DNA from: Lithospermum erythrorhizon | Lineage: Eukaryota; Streptophyta; Magnoliopsida; Boraginales; Boraginaceae | Direction: 5' to 3' | Length of the DNA: 64,000 bases | Assembly: GCA_019722365.1 (NCBI GenBank) | Contig: JADFUC010002348.1 | Span: 1 to 64,000, forward strand | Shown here: in pieces, positions 13,451 through 23,795 of the stretch | Layout: each line of letters begins with the position of its first letter | How positions within the stretch are numbered: the stretch's first letter is position 1 | Made by a program: the position numbers and the translations under genes | Notes under the pieces: model-generated | Seen by the model: only the letters and a program-made list of their open reading frames with translations | Told to the model about the DNA's origin: nothing | Databases searched by the model: none

Positions 13451-14010
13451 GTCCCGGACAACACACCCTGCCGAGATAACATGACCCGAAGCTGCCTTTC
13501 CCGACCAAAATTCACACTTTAAACTTTAGTACAATTGATTTACCGTGGAAATTTCCAGCTTTCCTCAAATGCTCTTCATATTCCAACTCACTTTCATTTC
13601 AATAGATTAGAATGTCATCAATAAACAGCCACGAACTTATCCAAGAACTCGAAAAACACGATTAAATGAGGTCCATGAAAATTCTTTAGTGCGTTGTCAA
13701 CTTAAGCGGCATCACCAAGAACTCATAGTGCCCATATCTTGCCTCTGACTTATTGATTTTGATATATCATCCTCCTTAGAATTACTCAATGATATCGGAC
13801 CTCAAATCAATTTTTGAGAAAACACCCTCGCGTCCCTTAATTGAGCCGAAAATCATCGATCTTGTACTTGGTGCGGTTCTTGATAGTCCTTTGTTCATTG
13901 CCCATTAATCAATACAAAAGCCTATCGTTCCATCCTTCTTGGCAAACAGCAAGGAGAACTCCCAAGGAGAGAATAAACAATAAACCCCGCTGCTCGGCTC
14001 TGCAATTTGC
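13451..14010 (-). pseudogene. Reverse transcriptase remnant of element D
   Basis: Minus-strand RT palm domain. The entry words SPWE..LLFAKKDGTIG.CID are at about 13905-13960. The FGHYEFLVMP-like word is at about 13710-13760. The catalytic FIDDI is at 13612-13626, flanked by ILIY. The order is that of Ty3/gypsy RT, but at least four frame changes are needed across about 500 bp. It is homologous to 7870-8290 in the left copy. Confidence 0.7.
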
Positions 14011-14700
14011 GTGTTGACTCCTTATTTCTTTGGGCGTTAAATACGTGCCATAGATATCGAACGTCCCGGTACAGCCCGATCGAAAATTCAATCTCCCTTT
14101 ATTGAGGAGGTGATCTGGCAAATCCTAGGAAACACATCTAATTCTGCAATCCGGACACTTTCAGCTTAGGCTCCTCTTTCTGCTTCAAGTCGTTCGCATC
14201 CTAAATACCCGATACATCATTCGGTAACTTCGAGCTTAACACCGAGATAACCTGAGCGATATAATATCCCCCACAACTTCGTAGCTTCGAGGCCTACGGG
14301 GCTAGTAAACACAGGCTGCTTGATGACATTTATTACGGCATGATGTTTGACCGGTCATTTCCCAAAATCAAAATCCAAAATCCCGCTAACTGGGTAAGCA
14401 ATGAGATCTACTTTTGAGTACATGATTATCAACACACTTAAGGGGCGGAGGTACTACTCTTGACCTCAAAATACCTCAGAGCCTCCCCACGGTGTCATTA
14501 TTATCAAAGGTACTCTCGGATGTTCGTAATAAAACATGCTTTTGAGAATTTAAGAAATAAAGGAGTGTGTGACAGAATCCTTGAACAATGCAGCGACACT
14601 TAAAGAACCATGTAGAATGAAATTACTGTCACCATTCTCGAATATCCGTGCCTCACAACAAGTAGCTGAATTTGATCGCCTTATGATCTTGACTCATCAT
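14011..14700 (-). pseudogene. Protease/linker region of element D, poorly readable
   Basis: This stretch lies between the zinc knuckle of gag and the RT entry, where chromoviruses carry the aspartic protease and a linker. No D-S/T-G active-site triplet in a credible setting could be read on the minus strand. The assignment rests on position only. Most of this region is absent from the truncated copy at 6706-9680. Confidence 0.35.
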
Positions 14701-16040
14701 CTTCCGTCGATCTACGAATCCTCGACCGACTGCACGTAAATCACTCAGAGCCGTCCACCGGCGCACGAGATCCACCTCTCCCCAATGTGTATTGATGCGT
14801 TGCTACACACAGCCTGCCCACACATAAGAAGGACATGCATTAGCAAAATGCCCGGCTGGCGACATCGGGCCCTTTACTACAGTCAGCCAGTCACCCGCTT
14901 TGTGTGCCGTTACGCCAGCCCGTAGCGAACGTATTATGCGTCATCGCGAACACAAATACCACATACTCTGGGAGGAGGTACGGCGAAAGCCCATCACAGG
15001 TGAAACAGATGGTGCAGAAGCAAATGCACTTACAGTCTTGTAGTTCCTGCAGTATCCATCGGTATGGCCTGTAGCTCCGTTTCTCAGACCTCTGCTTTTC
15101 CCCTCAAAGTTACGCTATGTCCTCTCTCTACACCTGGCAGCATTCTTCAAGCAGTTAGCGGGTGTAGAGCAAAAGACGATCTCTCCGAATGTCTGTAGCT
15201 CGATGGCCAGCGGAAACCCGCGCGATCTTTTCTGCTGATTCGGTGGGGAGTACGCTCCCGGAATCCAATAAGCGCAAGTCGCTAAACCTCTCCTCCCTTG
15301 CCCATCATTATACTCTCTCTCCTGTGGCATCAGACAATGACTCCCTCTCCATCGCATACATATGAGTCTCGAAACAAAGTGCGCCTAAAGTTCCCGAATG
15401 CAACCCAGAGTGATGGTTTCACAACACACCCAATCTTTTGTGGTTATGGTTCCACCAACTTTCTAGCTCCAAACAAGCTGGTACCAAACATCACTTTCAA
15501 CTCATCCCCTAAGCCCATGTCGGTTCTAAACTTATTCTCTAATGCCTCGAAAATTGATATGACCTCAGGTATCTGGCTAGGTGAGACAGGCGTCACAGCA
15601 ATCAATTACGAGATCTCTCCGCCTCTCGGGTGCACTGCAGGTCGGGAGTCAAGGGCTGCGCTCCTCCTTGCCTCTCCAAAATCCTCTCGCTCCTGCAGGG
15701 TGCGCCTCCCTCACCAGGGGACCCGGTTGGTCAGCTAATACCGCGCGCCCCGCTTCACCAAGCTCCCACGAGCTGCGCCTGTGCCCACCTCTATAGGTCT
15801 ACCCGGCCTCTTCCCGGCGTCACGCACTTACCCGATGCTGGCCTCCGCCTCTCTAGAAGCACTGCCCCTACTTGGTCCGCGATTCGATATCACGCGACTC
15901 AAGCTATACCAGGTGGCATCGTCAAGCCGGTCTCACGGAAGAAAGTAAAATAATTTAGACTCATAAAAGACTCATGACACAAAGAAATTTTACAAAAATT
16001 TTGACGTGAGCACCGCGCCCCTGAACCCGATTAGCGAAAC
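14701..16040 (-). pseudogene. gag remnant of element D
   Basis: The minus strand contains a zinc-knuckle remnant at about 14825-14880 (GHFANACPSY-like; the Cys and His spacing is partly lost) and proline/serine/glutamine-rich sequence upstream. It is collinear with 8400-9660 of the truncated copy, for example TCCACCGGCGC...GAGATCCACCT at 14755 and 8341, and CTAGCTCCAAACAAGCTGGTACC-like at 15464 and 9090. Open frames here (15115-15357, 15298-15738) are shadows or shifted pieces. The end near 16040 abuts the LTR. Confidence 0.55.
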
Positions 16041-16056
16041 TGCGGCTACGATGCAT

Positions 16057-17744
16057 GGTATGGCTCCGTCGTGCGCCCTCGAAGTTGGAATCGACGTCAA
16101 CACTCCCAGGTGATCTGCATCACGATGGTTGACACCAAAAAATCACACATTTAATTACCAATAAACTTTGATAGTTTGATAAAGTAAAAATAGTTCGAAA
16201 AAGCGAAAACTAGGCATACAAGATTTAAACTTCATCATGACATTTCTAGCGGACCCAAAACATAAAACACATGACAGCCAAGTCACAAAATGTATCAAAA
16301 ACATCTTACAATTTCGACATTTCCCAAAACCAAAAGTAACAATTGTTTGTCGAAATAATGAAAAGAGAGAGATGCAGGGATCACATACCGTCTCACCTAA
16401 ATAGATCACGAGCATTTCATGAAATCAAAAAGCTGCTTCCAGGCACTGTCGTCCCCGAAGGTGGGAAAGAAGTGGCTTCGACTTAGTAGAGAAAAACGGA
16501 TGCGCCCGGTCTTAACCATATCTGACAAATGCCGTATGGGATAACGTATACATTATGAATGTAATGGTAAGATGGGTAAATCTAACACATATATATAACC
16601 TGAGGGAATTATACTAACTCTTCAAAGGCATACTTGATAAATGAAATAAATGCACATTGATTCAACTTACGTAACTTCAGAGGCCATATTTTAAAGCGTC
16701 GTATAATCAAACAAGTACTAGCAAAATTTCTGACTTTATTGCAGCGACCACAAATAAATAATTTATAAAGTACAGAAACCCGCAATGCGTCATATATATG
16801 ATTCCCCATCGCCTTTTCGGCGGAGGCTCTCACCACTTCGAGCATGACATATCCTTTCCGTGACTTGAACGCAACATCGTATTATCGCTAAAATTTCTTC
16901 GCCAGGCCTTGCTGTCGTCAGCATCGACCGTCGCACGTCGCGATATCAACCATGGCGCAACAAACACTACTTGATTTCAAATGACATCATATGTAGCGAT
17001 ACAACCGTCGTTACCAAAACCTGCGACCTTCAGCGAGAGATACAACCGGATACTTCAGCGACACAAAGTATACCAATGAATCACCTCACGGTCTCTCGGC
17101 GCAAAGCATACTCAAATGTGCGCTAAAACATAAATGTACTCTCCTTACGCAATTACCCCCAATAAACGCAGCGTGCATCTAATGCGAGCTTCACATAAGT
17201 TTAACAGTTCACAGTCTCGCGACAATACGCGATGAGTTCAAACCTGGGCATTGCGGCTAACTTATCATACCACGACACCCAAACATAAATGAATGGCAGT
17301 GACCAATCCCGCTTGGCTAGTACCTTTAGTCTTGTGATCAATCGATCCTACGCGCCGTTCCGGAGTCTTAAAAGCAAAGCGAGGATGATGATCTCTCTCC
17401 AGTACAGCTCCAAAGCTTGAGGATTGAAGGGAAAATTGAGGGAAAAAATTCGAAAATGGTGAGACTCACGATTAGACATGTGAAGAAGGAAGAAAAAGAA
17501 TGGATTTGAATAATTTGGGCTATTAGTATTGACTCTTAAGTGGGGCTGGGTACGTTAAGCAGGGTGTTGAAAATCGCAATTTTAATTGATGGAATTTCTA
17601 CTTCTCGTTTTTAACACTTTAGACAACTTGAGAACATTAACATTCACGAACATAAAATGTATTTGGTGGGTTCCAAATTCAGGAATAATTTAAAATCTCA
17701 TATTTAGTTTATTTTTATTACTTGAGAGGTGGTGCGGTTTTTAC
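16057..17744 (-). repeat. Element D, right LTR (5' LTR on the minus strand)
   Basis: It is the collinear partner of 9684-11354, ending GGTTTTTACA at 17744. The inner end near 16057 is degraded (GTATGGCTCCG...). A weak primer-site trace (GGCTACGATGC) lies at 16044-16054, just outside the LTR. LTR lengths differ by less than 20 bp, although many small indels separate the two. Confidence 0.65.
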
Positions 17745-18804
17745 AATTTTGGGATATAGTTAAACTAACTAAAGGGGTTCTGACTTTTAAGAAGTTGACT
17801 TTGATTTGAGCTTTATTGACAATGTATGTAATAAATCTAACTTAGATTGTGTGGTTAGAAGTTATAACAATGGATTTTTTAGAGGTTGAAGTATTTAGTT
17901 GTTGAGAACTTTCCTACTTTGTTGACTTTTCCCAAATCACCTTTAAATTATAGTATGATGTTATGGGACTTTAATATAATAATATTTGGGACAAGTTGGA
18001 TGTTTTGAATCTTTATTAGGAAGAAGGAATATATTAGGTTGTTTGTAAAGTTGAGTAGTAGTTGGGATTTTTTGAGATTAAGGGCTGTTAAATGGGTATA
18101 ATGGTTAGGAAAAATTAATTTTGATTGATTAAATTGTTCCCAAGTATTAAAGTTGCTGGGTTTGGAATGGGGGAAGGCCGGAGAGTCAGTGGTTTGTAGT
18201 ATAGTTGAAGTTTTGTTGTTTTTATTAATCGTTTAAAACGTAGCGTAATAGTTCCACTTAAGCAAGTTGGTAGCTAAATTTTTGTTAAAGTTGAAATTTT
18301 AAATTTGTTTACACTAGTTGAAGTCTAATGACTTTACAATGATATTTATTTTTAAGTGATATGAGATGTTGAGATAACAATAATCTAGGATGTAAAGGGA
18401 AAGGCCATATTTTTTTATGTTATACTCGATGTCGGGTAGTTTTGTTGGACTAGGATCCTTATACCGGGGTTGTTGGATTATATTTGATCTTTATTTGAGT
18501 TGTAATATAGATATAAGAGGAGTTATTAATATGAAGCCAAATAGCATTATATATTTCCAACGGATAGGTGAGCGGACCTATCCGTGGACTACCTAGATAT
18601 ATTTTAGTTTCTTTGGCTCGGTGGTGATTACAAATCTCCACAGATAGAACCTTTTCAAATATATTAGTTACTTATGTTTGTTTTTTATGTTTATATGCTG
18701 TGATGTATATTGAAGGATTTAAATATTTAACTGATTCATGGTTGTTATGATTATACTATGATTGTTGTGTGTGATTGTGTTGCTTTAAATATTGATTTTG
18801 TGGT

Positions 18805-18906
18805 TGAGGGTAGCCTTGACCGGGAGTTTGGTGTGATATGTATGCATGTATTGAGGGGTAGCCCGAGATGATTAGTCGGTGTGATGTATATATATGTGTG
18901 TGTGTT
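18805..18906 (+). repeat. Two-unit minisatellite with (TA)n(TG)n
   Basis: Two imperfect units of about 50 bp, each with a GGTAGCC..GA word and a GGTGTGAT(A/G)TATG word. The second unit runs into a TATATATATGTGTGTGTG microsatellite at 18886-18905. Confidence 0.55.
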
Positions 18907-19520
18907 GAAGATGTGTGCATTGGTGGATGTGGTTGGTGGATGGATGTGGGATGGAGTTTAGTGATTACACATTTTGTTAGACTAACCATTATTGTTTGTG
19001 TGTTTTATTTGAATGAATATTTGAGTTATGTGTTGTTGATGGTGTTGCTAGATATATATTGGAGTCTTTCTGACCATGATCTATTGTAACAAGTAAAGAG
19101 GTTACTGCCTTATGAAATTTAGAAAGCAGTTCATTGAATAATTAATTATTAACGTTCCTTACATATGGTCTTATATATCCACTATAATTATGTATTGGTT
19201 GGATACCATTTGTGGTATTGTATTCACTAAAGCTTCACGGCTTGATCCTATTTCTCTATGGTAGGCGTTTTATGCACCTGGTCTCTAGGAGTTGATCGTC
19301 GAGGTTGTTGAGGAATTCGTTGCTAGAGGTGTGGGTGAATCGTCGTGATACGGTGGTGGCATAGGAAGTCACCAATGTGATCATTCTCCCTGTGCACCTC
19401 CTTTTCTGTTTCTACTGCTTTTGTGTTGTGTGAGGTTGTGTGTGACCATACTAATGTGGGGGCCTTCATTGTGGTATTTTTTGACTGGTTGTATTATTCA
19501 GTTGATGTATATTTTGTGTT

Positions 19521-19537
19521 GATGATGATGATGATGT
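19521..19537 (+). repeat. (GAT)n microsatellite
   Basis: Five to six GAT units within fragment G, followed by TATTTTTAGGG. Confidence 0.7.
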
Positions 19538-19680
19538 ATTTTTAGGGATGTGTTATTGTGATATTAAAAGTATTTTTTATTATTAATGAAGTCATTTTGT
19601 TATCCATGATTGGTGACCTTTCCGATTGTCTGAGGTTGTTGATGATCTTAACTAAGGGCCGACTTTGGGGTGGTCGTTCC

Positions 19681-20709
19681 TGATATATATCTGTATTTAT
19701 CATCTTAATATCACCATTATTTTCATGTGTAAATATGACTTAGCAATTACAATGGAAGGCCATACTTACATGGTAAGGTTAATACTACCTTCTTATTAAC
19801 TACCATTATCATCACGTCTGTAACATCATATCCTTTCATAATCATACCACTGTCTCATCCTTATCTTCCATATCGCAGTCTCACCGTTCCATATTTAAAT
19901 CAATATCACAATAATTCATCTTCAATATTTTCTCATCTTGTAATGTTATCAACCAAATGATTTATTCCTTTCTATTCATTACATTTCATAACCCATATAA
20001 TCTCATTAACAATTATTTTAAACACTAACTCTTTGCTAAGCCTATAGTTATATCATAATGTTTTAAATATAATATTCGATATCTCGTATATTGCTATTTA
20101 ACAAAAATTTTCAATAAAATCAATTAGTTCAACTGTCCCGACCCACGTTCTCATATACGTGTACTATTCTATGTCTCACTAATTTAATCAAGAACACTTC
20201 TACCAAATCTCTCTATTACGACTAATTAACTTTCTATATATATATACTACCTTATTAATTATCGTAGAATATATAATCTTTTTAATAGTTATTCACTGCT
20301 GACAACCCAAAATAGACAATACATATTTAAATATATGAAGAGATTATAAACTTGTGATAAGAGTACTTTCACTCTAATCCAGAGTCAAATATCAACAACT
20401 TTACTACATCAATCACCTATTCGATGACAACTTTTTCCTTCTTAAAACTTGAAAGCAACTTATAGGAGTATGATTTGGAGGAGAATTACATCAAAAGAAA
20501 AGAAAAAATTTGGCAAGGGAGAGAGGGGAAGGAGATTAGAGCCATTATGAGAAAGAAGAAAGAATTTTGTTTTTATATAATAAAGTTACTTAGCCATGAA
20601 ATGGAAATTAAAGCAAGCGAAGATGTGACACACTAACTAGTGGAGAATTAATGAAAACACGAGGTGTAGGTGTCGTGTCGTTTCTAGTAGAGGGAAAAGA
20701 TGGTAGTAT
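19681..20709 (-). repeat. Element E, left LTR, segment 2
   Basis: Resumes the E LTR after the D composite. The words ATCATCTTAATATCACCATT (19698) and GTTAATACTACCTTCTTATTAACTA (19777) match 24974 and 25061. TTATTAATTATCGTA (20251) matches 25349. GAGTATGATTTGG (20466) matches 25563. The last 200 bp match 52735-52870 and 54480-54620. It ends with AGTAT at 20705-20709, the target duplication of the Cassandra insertion. Confidence 0.65.
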
Positions 20710-20717
20710 TGTAGCAG

Positions 20718-20733
20718 CCCGACCATGGTCGGG
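20718..20733. repeat. 16-bp perfect palindrome
   Basis: CCCGACCATGGTCGGG lies eight bases inside the left tip of the Cassandra-type element. The right tip has only a partial counterpart (CGACCGGTGCG). Confidence 0.8.
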
Positions 20734-20812
20734 TCTTATTAGATTAATAATTGGCCTCTGAAATTTCCACGAGTCTTTCCGTACATTTTGTCCCCACTCA
20801 CGTGCTCACTAA

Positions 20813-20930
20813 GAAACTTCCGGTGGTGGAAGAGCCGTCCCGAGGAATTACCCCAGGTCAAGCACGGCTTAACATTGAAGGATTTCTTGTGGTGGCTAAG
20901 ATGCATCTCTTGATTATATGAGTAGCGCAA
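20813..20930 (-). repeat. 5S rRNA-like segment, left arm
   Basis: The plus strand reads as the complement of 5S rRNA. AAGCACGGCTTAAC (20866-20879) corresponds to the 5S word GTTAAGCGTGCTT, preceded by GCCGTCCCGAGG-like sequence where 5S has GGATGGGTGACC. In 5S genes these words belong to the internal RNA polymerase III control region (box A and box C). The copy is degraded, with inserted bases, so promoter activity is doubtful. Confidence 0.6.
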
Positions 20931-21139
20931 TCAATCTTATCAAACATATACGCTACTTCCCACACATACACATTTTTTTTCGTTGGGTATTCTGACTCCC
21001 CGGCCAATGCTCAGCGTCGCATTGGCTTCCTTATCAGACCGTACCATCCGTTGTGAGATTACATGACGTGCTCCTCGGCCTCAAGGTGTCTGTAGTTTGC
21101 GCCGCATAGCACTTAGTTCCCACAGTTCCGGACGGCTTT

Positions 21140-21151
21140 GCTCTGATACCA
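21140..21151 (-). other. Primer-binding site, initiator tRNA-Met, intact
   Basis: The plus strand reads GCTCTGATACCA. Its complement TGGTATCAGAGC is identical to the 3'-end complement of plant initiator tRNA-Met. It lies in the loop, 62 bp from the inner edge proposed for the right arm (21214). Either the LTR extends further inwards than the inverted repeat, or the spacing is unusual. Confidence 0.7.
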
Positions 21152-21284
21152 TTTGCTTGGCCTGCCAGGTCGTGTGTTGAAAGCGGGGACCTTGAGTATT
21201 TAAGTGGGGAGGTTGTAATGCCAGCTGCAAAAAATGTTATGTGTGTTGTGTGTGGTGTGTGTTATGTTTGATAAGATTTGATTG

Positions 21285-21396
21285 GTACTATATATTCAAG
21301 ATGCATCTTCTTTTGACTCTATCCCATACAAGAACTTCAATGTTAGCGTGCTGGTGAGGTGGTCTGGGATGGATGACCCTTTGAGGAAGTTTCTTA
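21285..21396 (+). repeat. 5S rRNA-like segment, right arm
   Basis: Sense-orientation 5S-like sequence. AGAACTTCAATGTTAGCGTGCT (20 bases of it at 21331-21350) parallels the 5S AGAACTCCGAAGTTAAGCGTGCTT region. GGGATGGATGACCC (21366-21380) parallels the box C word GGATGGGTGACC. It points rightwards, opposite to the left-arm copy, so any polymerase III transcription would run outward from both arms. Confidence 0.65.
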
Positions 21397-21494
21397 GTAG
21401 ACGTGGTGAGACAAAAACGTCTTTGGGAAAGACTGGTGGTTTGTGAGGGGACTGGTCCATCCAAATCTAATAGCACGACCGGTGCGAGAGGCGA

Positions 21495-21748
21495 GGCGTT
21501 ACAAGTATTTAGTATACCTTGTCTAGTTAGATTTTGTTTAGTAGAAATGCCATTTTACCTAAATCATAAAATTTAGGGTTATTTCCACCCTCATATAAAA
21601 TTTCATCGTGACGAGGGGCCGGGCGTTACAAGTATTTAGTATACACGCTTGTCTAGTTCGATTTTGTTTAAGTAGAGAAATACTCAATTTTACCTAAATC
21701 AAAAATTGAGTTATTCGATCCGCCCTCTTATAAATTTCATCGGCAATT
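21495..21748. repeat. 127-bp tandem duplication at the Cassandra right edge
   Basis: GGCGTTACAAGTATTTAGTA begins at both 21495 and 21622. Each copy continues with a TTGTCTAGTT.GATTTTGTTTA segment, a TTTTACCTAAATC segment and an ATAAAATTTCATCG-like segment. The unit consists of the last bases of the Cassandra-type element plus about 105 bp of E LTR flank. The right copy follows GACGAGGGGCC, a degraded repeat of the element tip GCGAGAGGCGA. Confidence 0.7.
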
Positions 21749-23180
21749 TACTCAAAACTGGGTTTTATCTTCTTCTGCCTTTCTCACCTTTGTCACGCTC
21801 TTATTATCCAATATCACAACACATCTTATTGACAATTCTAGTAATCATCTTTATAGTTTACTTCTAATATCTCAAAATCATTACTTTTGCCTCGTACTAT
21901 ACTTCTAAGATTATACTATCCATCGATAACATCTCCATACCTCTATTTCGTTATTCATTATCATATCATTTCTGCATATTCAAGTAAGTAAACCAACCCA
22001 TATGCTCCTTATGTTCATTCCGACATATTATAAATCGAAATTACTCCGCATAGTAGGTATATTACGACCACTTAAAAGATAGTTACGGAATACACAACCA
22101 CATGCTCCATCTATTATATAACACCATCAATCACCCAATATCGTTTTACCAGCTTACTCTTGTCAATTATAAGTCTATACTTACGTTTAGCACCATAATT
22201 CAACCTTATAGGGAAATTTGTAAATCTATTCATCTTAATTCAACTATAGTCTTCAGTATCTATAGAATCAGGCGTCAACAATGATTGTAACTATGAATTC
22301 ACAGTACCTTTAAGTTATGATTAACCTAAACACCCTTATTTAATCTCCTTTTACTTACAACTCAATCAGTTAACCATAAATTTGTGACCGAACAACCTCT
22401 TTTTTCGTTTCTGCAAATATATCCTCGAATCCGCAATGCCTCGAAACTGCAAGTCCCGTATTCGCAACCATTATGATCTCATTCCTTAATTATCCTCCTA
22501 ACTTGTCGGGTGGAACCTATACGTCTACCATAAATTATGCTCCATTGCCTTACGGGGAATTTGCAAATATCTACCCAATAGTCCTTCATTAATTTGGTCC
22601 ACTAATACTAGCATGACTCCACACTTCCTCAATAAATTTCCATCACATTTATTCTATAAACAACTAACTTCCATTTGTAACTTGATACTTCAACATACTT
22701 TTTTCTTATTAATGTATCCCAAAACTCATTGATATCCTACTACTAAGTTCTTCTCATTTTTCCACTGTTAAGTAGTCCAACTTTCTCGATCAAGCAATTA
22801 TTTCAAATCTTATAATTTATATGAATTCTCTGAACAACATCATGTAGGATAACGTCTAAAATATTTAAACACAACATTTGTATCTATTAACTTCAACTTA
22901 TCATGAAATATGCTCACATTCTTCTAATCGGAATACTATAAATTTATTACTTAACTAGAAAGCGATATAATATCAACACCCTCTCCTCTTATACTTACTA
23001 CAGATAATACTTAGTCATCTATTAGAAGAAGAAATCAAATCATAAGTTTCTTTATAAATAACTTGATATTAAAATATTTATCCACGTCACTCAATCTTAA
23101 TTTATGATTCAACACTCATAACTCTACCCAACTCATCTTGCCTAAAAATTTTCTCTTTACGAATAAATAACCTCTTTATT
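21504..23180 (-). repeat. Element E, left LTR, segment 3
   Basis: Collinear with 52880-54350. Shared words are GATCCGCCCTC (21718, 52970), TTATAAATCGAA (22029, 53283), ATCTATTATATAACAC (22109, 53362), ACCGAACAACCTCTTTTTTC-like (22387, 53645), and AATATTTATC..A..TCACT (23072, 54257). The open frame at 22102-22284 is chance. Similarity to the right LTR is lost after about 23180. Confidence 0.65.
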
Positions 23181-23795
23181 TTTCCCCAATTATTCCAAGT
23201 GCCCAAAAGTTTAACTTTGCGTCTAAGGATCAAAGCCATTACAATCACAGATTACCTCGGCACTCTTAGATTTACGCCATCGTCAATCTCTTAACAACTC
23301 CACATATCAACATTAAAGACTCTTTCCTAGCATCTTTTTGGCATCTTTTCTCCCGACAAAATTCCAACTTTATCCGTCTATTATCTAAACCTCCGTTCTT
23401 GTAGGTTTTGGCGAGTTCGCATCCTCTACTGCGCCGTTATCGGGGTAAAAGATAAAATCTCTATACTCAATAACAAGTTCTTAATAAGCATCATCAATGA
23501 AACACGTCACACTCTTTCTGAATTCTTCTAATTGTATATTCAAACGGACTTTTACTAATTGCTTGAGCCTTGATCGATAACAATAATACGATTCATGTCT
23601 TCCCAAGGGGTCGCCGCGCGATAGGCTAGCGAAACGGTGGCATCCTCAGCGGTCAACGATCAACCGAAGCGAAAGATTCGGACTCCGCAAGAAAACTCAA
23701 ATATCAAAACTCCTCGACCGTCTTAATTTGAGCACGTAACCGCAGCGAGGGGAGACCCGCAGAAGGAGGTGAAACCCAGGCTCGATGCAAAATTG
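23181..23795 (-). mobile_element. Element E, reduced interior
   Basis: About 0.6 kb between the two long LTRs. No protein domain was recognised. The last 120 bp (23690-23795) resemble the 5' leader of element C at 30335-30444: the words CTCAAATATCAA, ACTCCT.GACC and AGACCCGC/ACACCCGC, then GGCTCGATGCAAAA where C has GGCTCACGATACCA. It is therefore a leader plus primer site, with essentially all of gag-pol missing. Where the left LTR stops is uncertain by perhaps 200 bp. Confidence 0.5.
23776..23790 (-). other. Degraded primer-binding site of element E
   Basis: The plus strand GGCTCGATGCAAAAT, complement ATTTTGCATCGAGCC, lies a few bases before the LTR start TGTAACGACC at 23796. It matches the initiator-Met type loosely, by position and by comparison with element A (ATTTTGGTATCGAGC at 34823). 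Confidence 0.45.

Larger units (their letters stand above)
9684..17744 (-). mobile_element. Element D, complete-length minus-strand Tekay-like element
   Basis: LTRs of about 1.67 and 1.69 kb (9684-11354 and 16057-17744) flank about 4.7 kb of interior holding gag, RT, RNase H and integrase remnants in the expected order on the minus strand. A second, truncated copy of the same interior abuts the left LTR (6706-9680), so the locus reads interior'-LTR-interior-LTR. The coding parts are broken by many frameshifts. No 5-bp target duplication is visible, as expected if the left LTR is shared by two tandem units. Confidence 0.7.
17745..19680 (+). repeat. Fragment G, plus-strand Tekay-like LTR
   Basis: T/G-rich sequence with the word order of the LTR of A: GTTGACTTTT words (17926), a TTTATTAATCGTTTAAAA..AATAGTTCCACTTAAG segment (18215-18260) like 33345-33390, and a GG.GGTCGTTC end at 19666. 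It is more distant from A's LTRs than they are from each other. It begins directly at the end of D's LTR, so its 5' part is missing. It ends where E's LTR resumes. No coding sequence was seen. Confidence 0.45.
20710..21503 (-). mobile_element. Cassandra-type TRIM with inverted 5S-bearing arms
   Basis: A 794-bp element starting TGTAGCAGCC and ending GGCGTTACA, flanked by direct AGTAT repeats (20705-20709 and 21504-21508). Each arm carries sequence resembling 5S rRNA, which is the mark of Cassandra retrotransposons. The loop holds GCTCTGATACCA at 21140-21151, the complement of the initiator-tRNA-Met primer site TGGTATCAGAGC, so the element is read on the minus strand. A normal Cassandra has direct LTRs. 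Here the arms (20710-20972 and 21214-21503) are reverse complements of each other over most of their length. No protein is encoded, as is usual for TRIMs. Confidence 0.7.

Noticed and set aside
17740..17762. Primer-site-like word after TTACA (ATTTTGGGATATAG), as if a plus-strand LTR ended at 17744
   Set aside because: The LTR ending here belongs to the minus-strand element D by its primer site and polypurine tract. The resemblance to ATTTTGGTATCGAGC at 34823 is short and probably chance.
21140..21151. GCTCTGATACCA as the 3' end of a real initiator tRNA-Met gene
   Set aside because: The upstream sequence does not fold or read as a tRNA. It is the complement of a retrotransposon primer site.
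20813..21396. Functional 5S rRNA genes
   Set aside because: Both 5S-like segments have inserted and changed bases and lie inside LTR-like arms. They are not part of a tandem 5S array.
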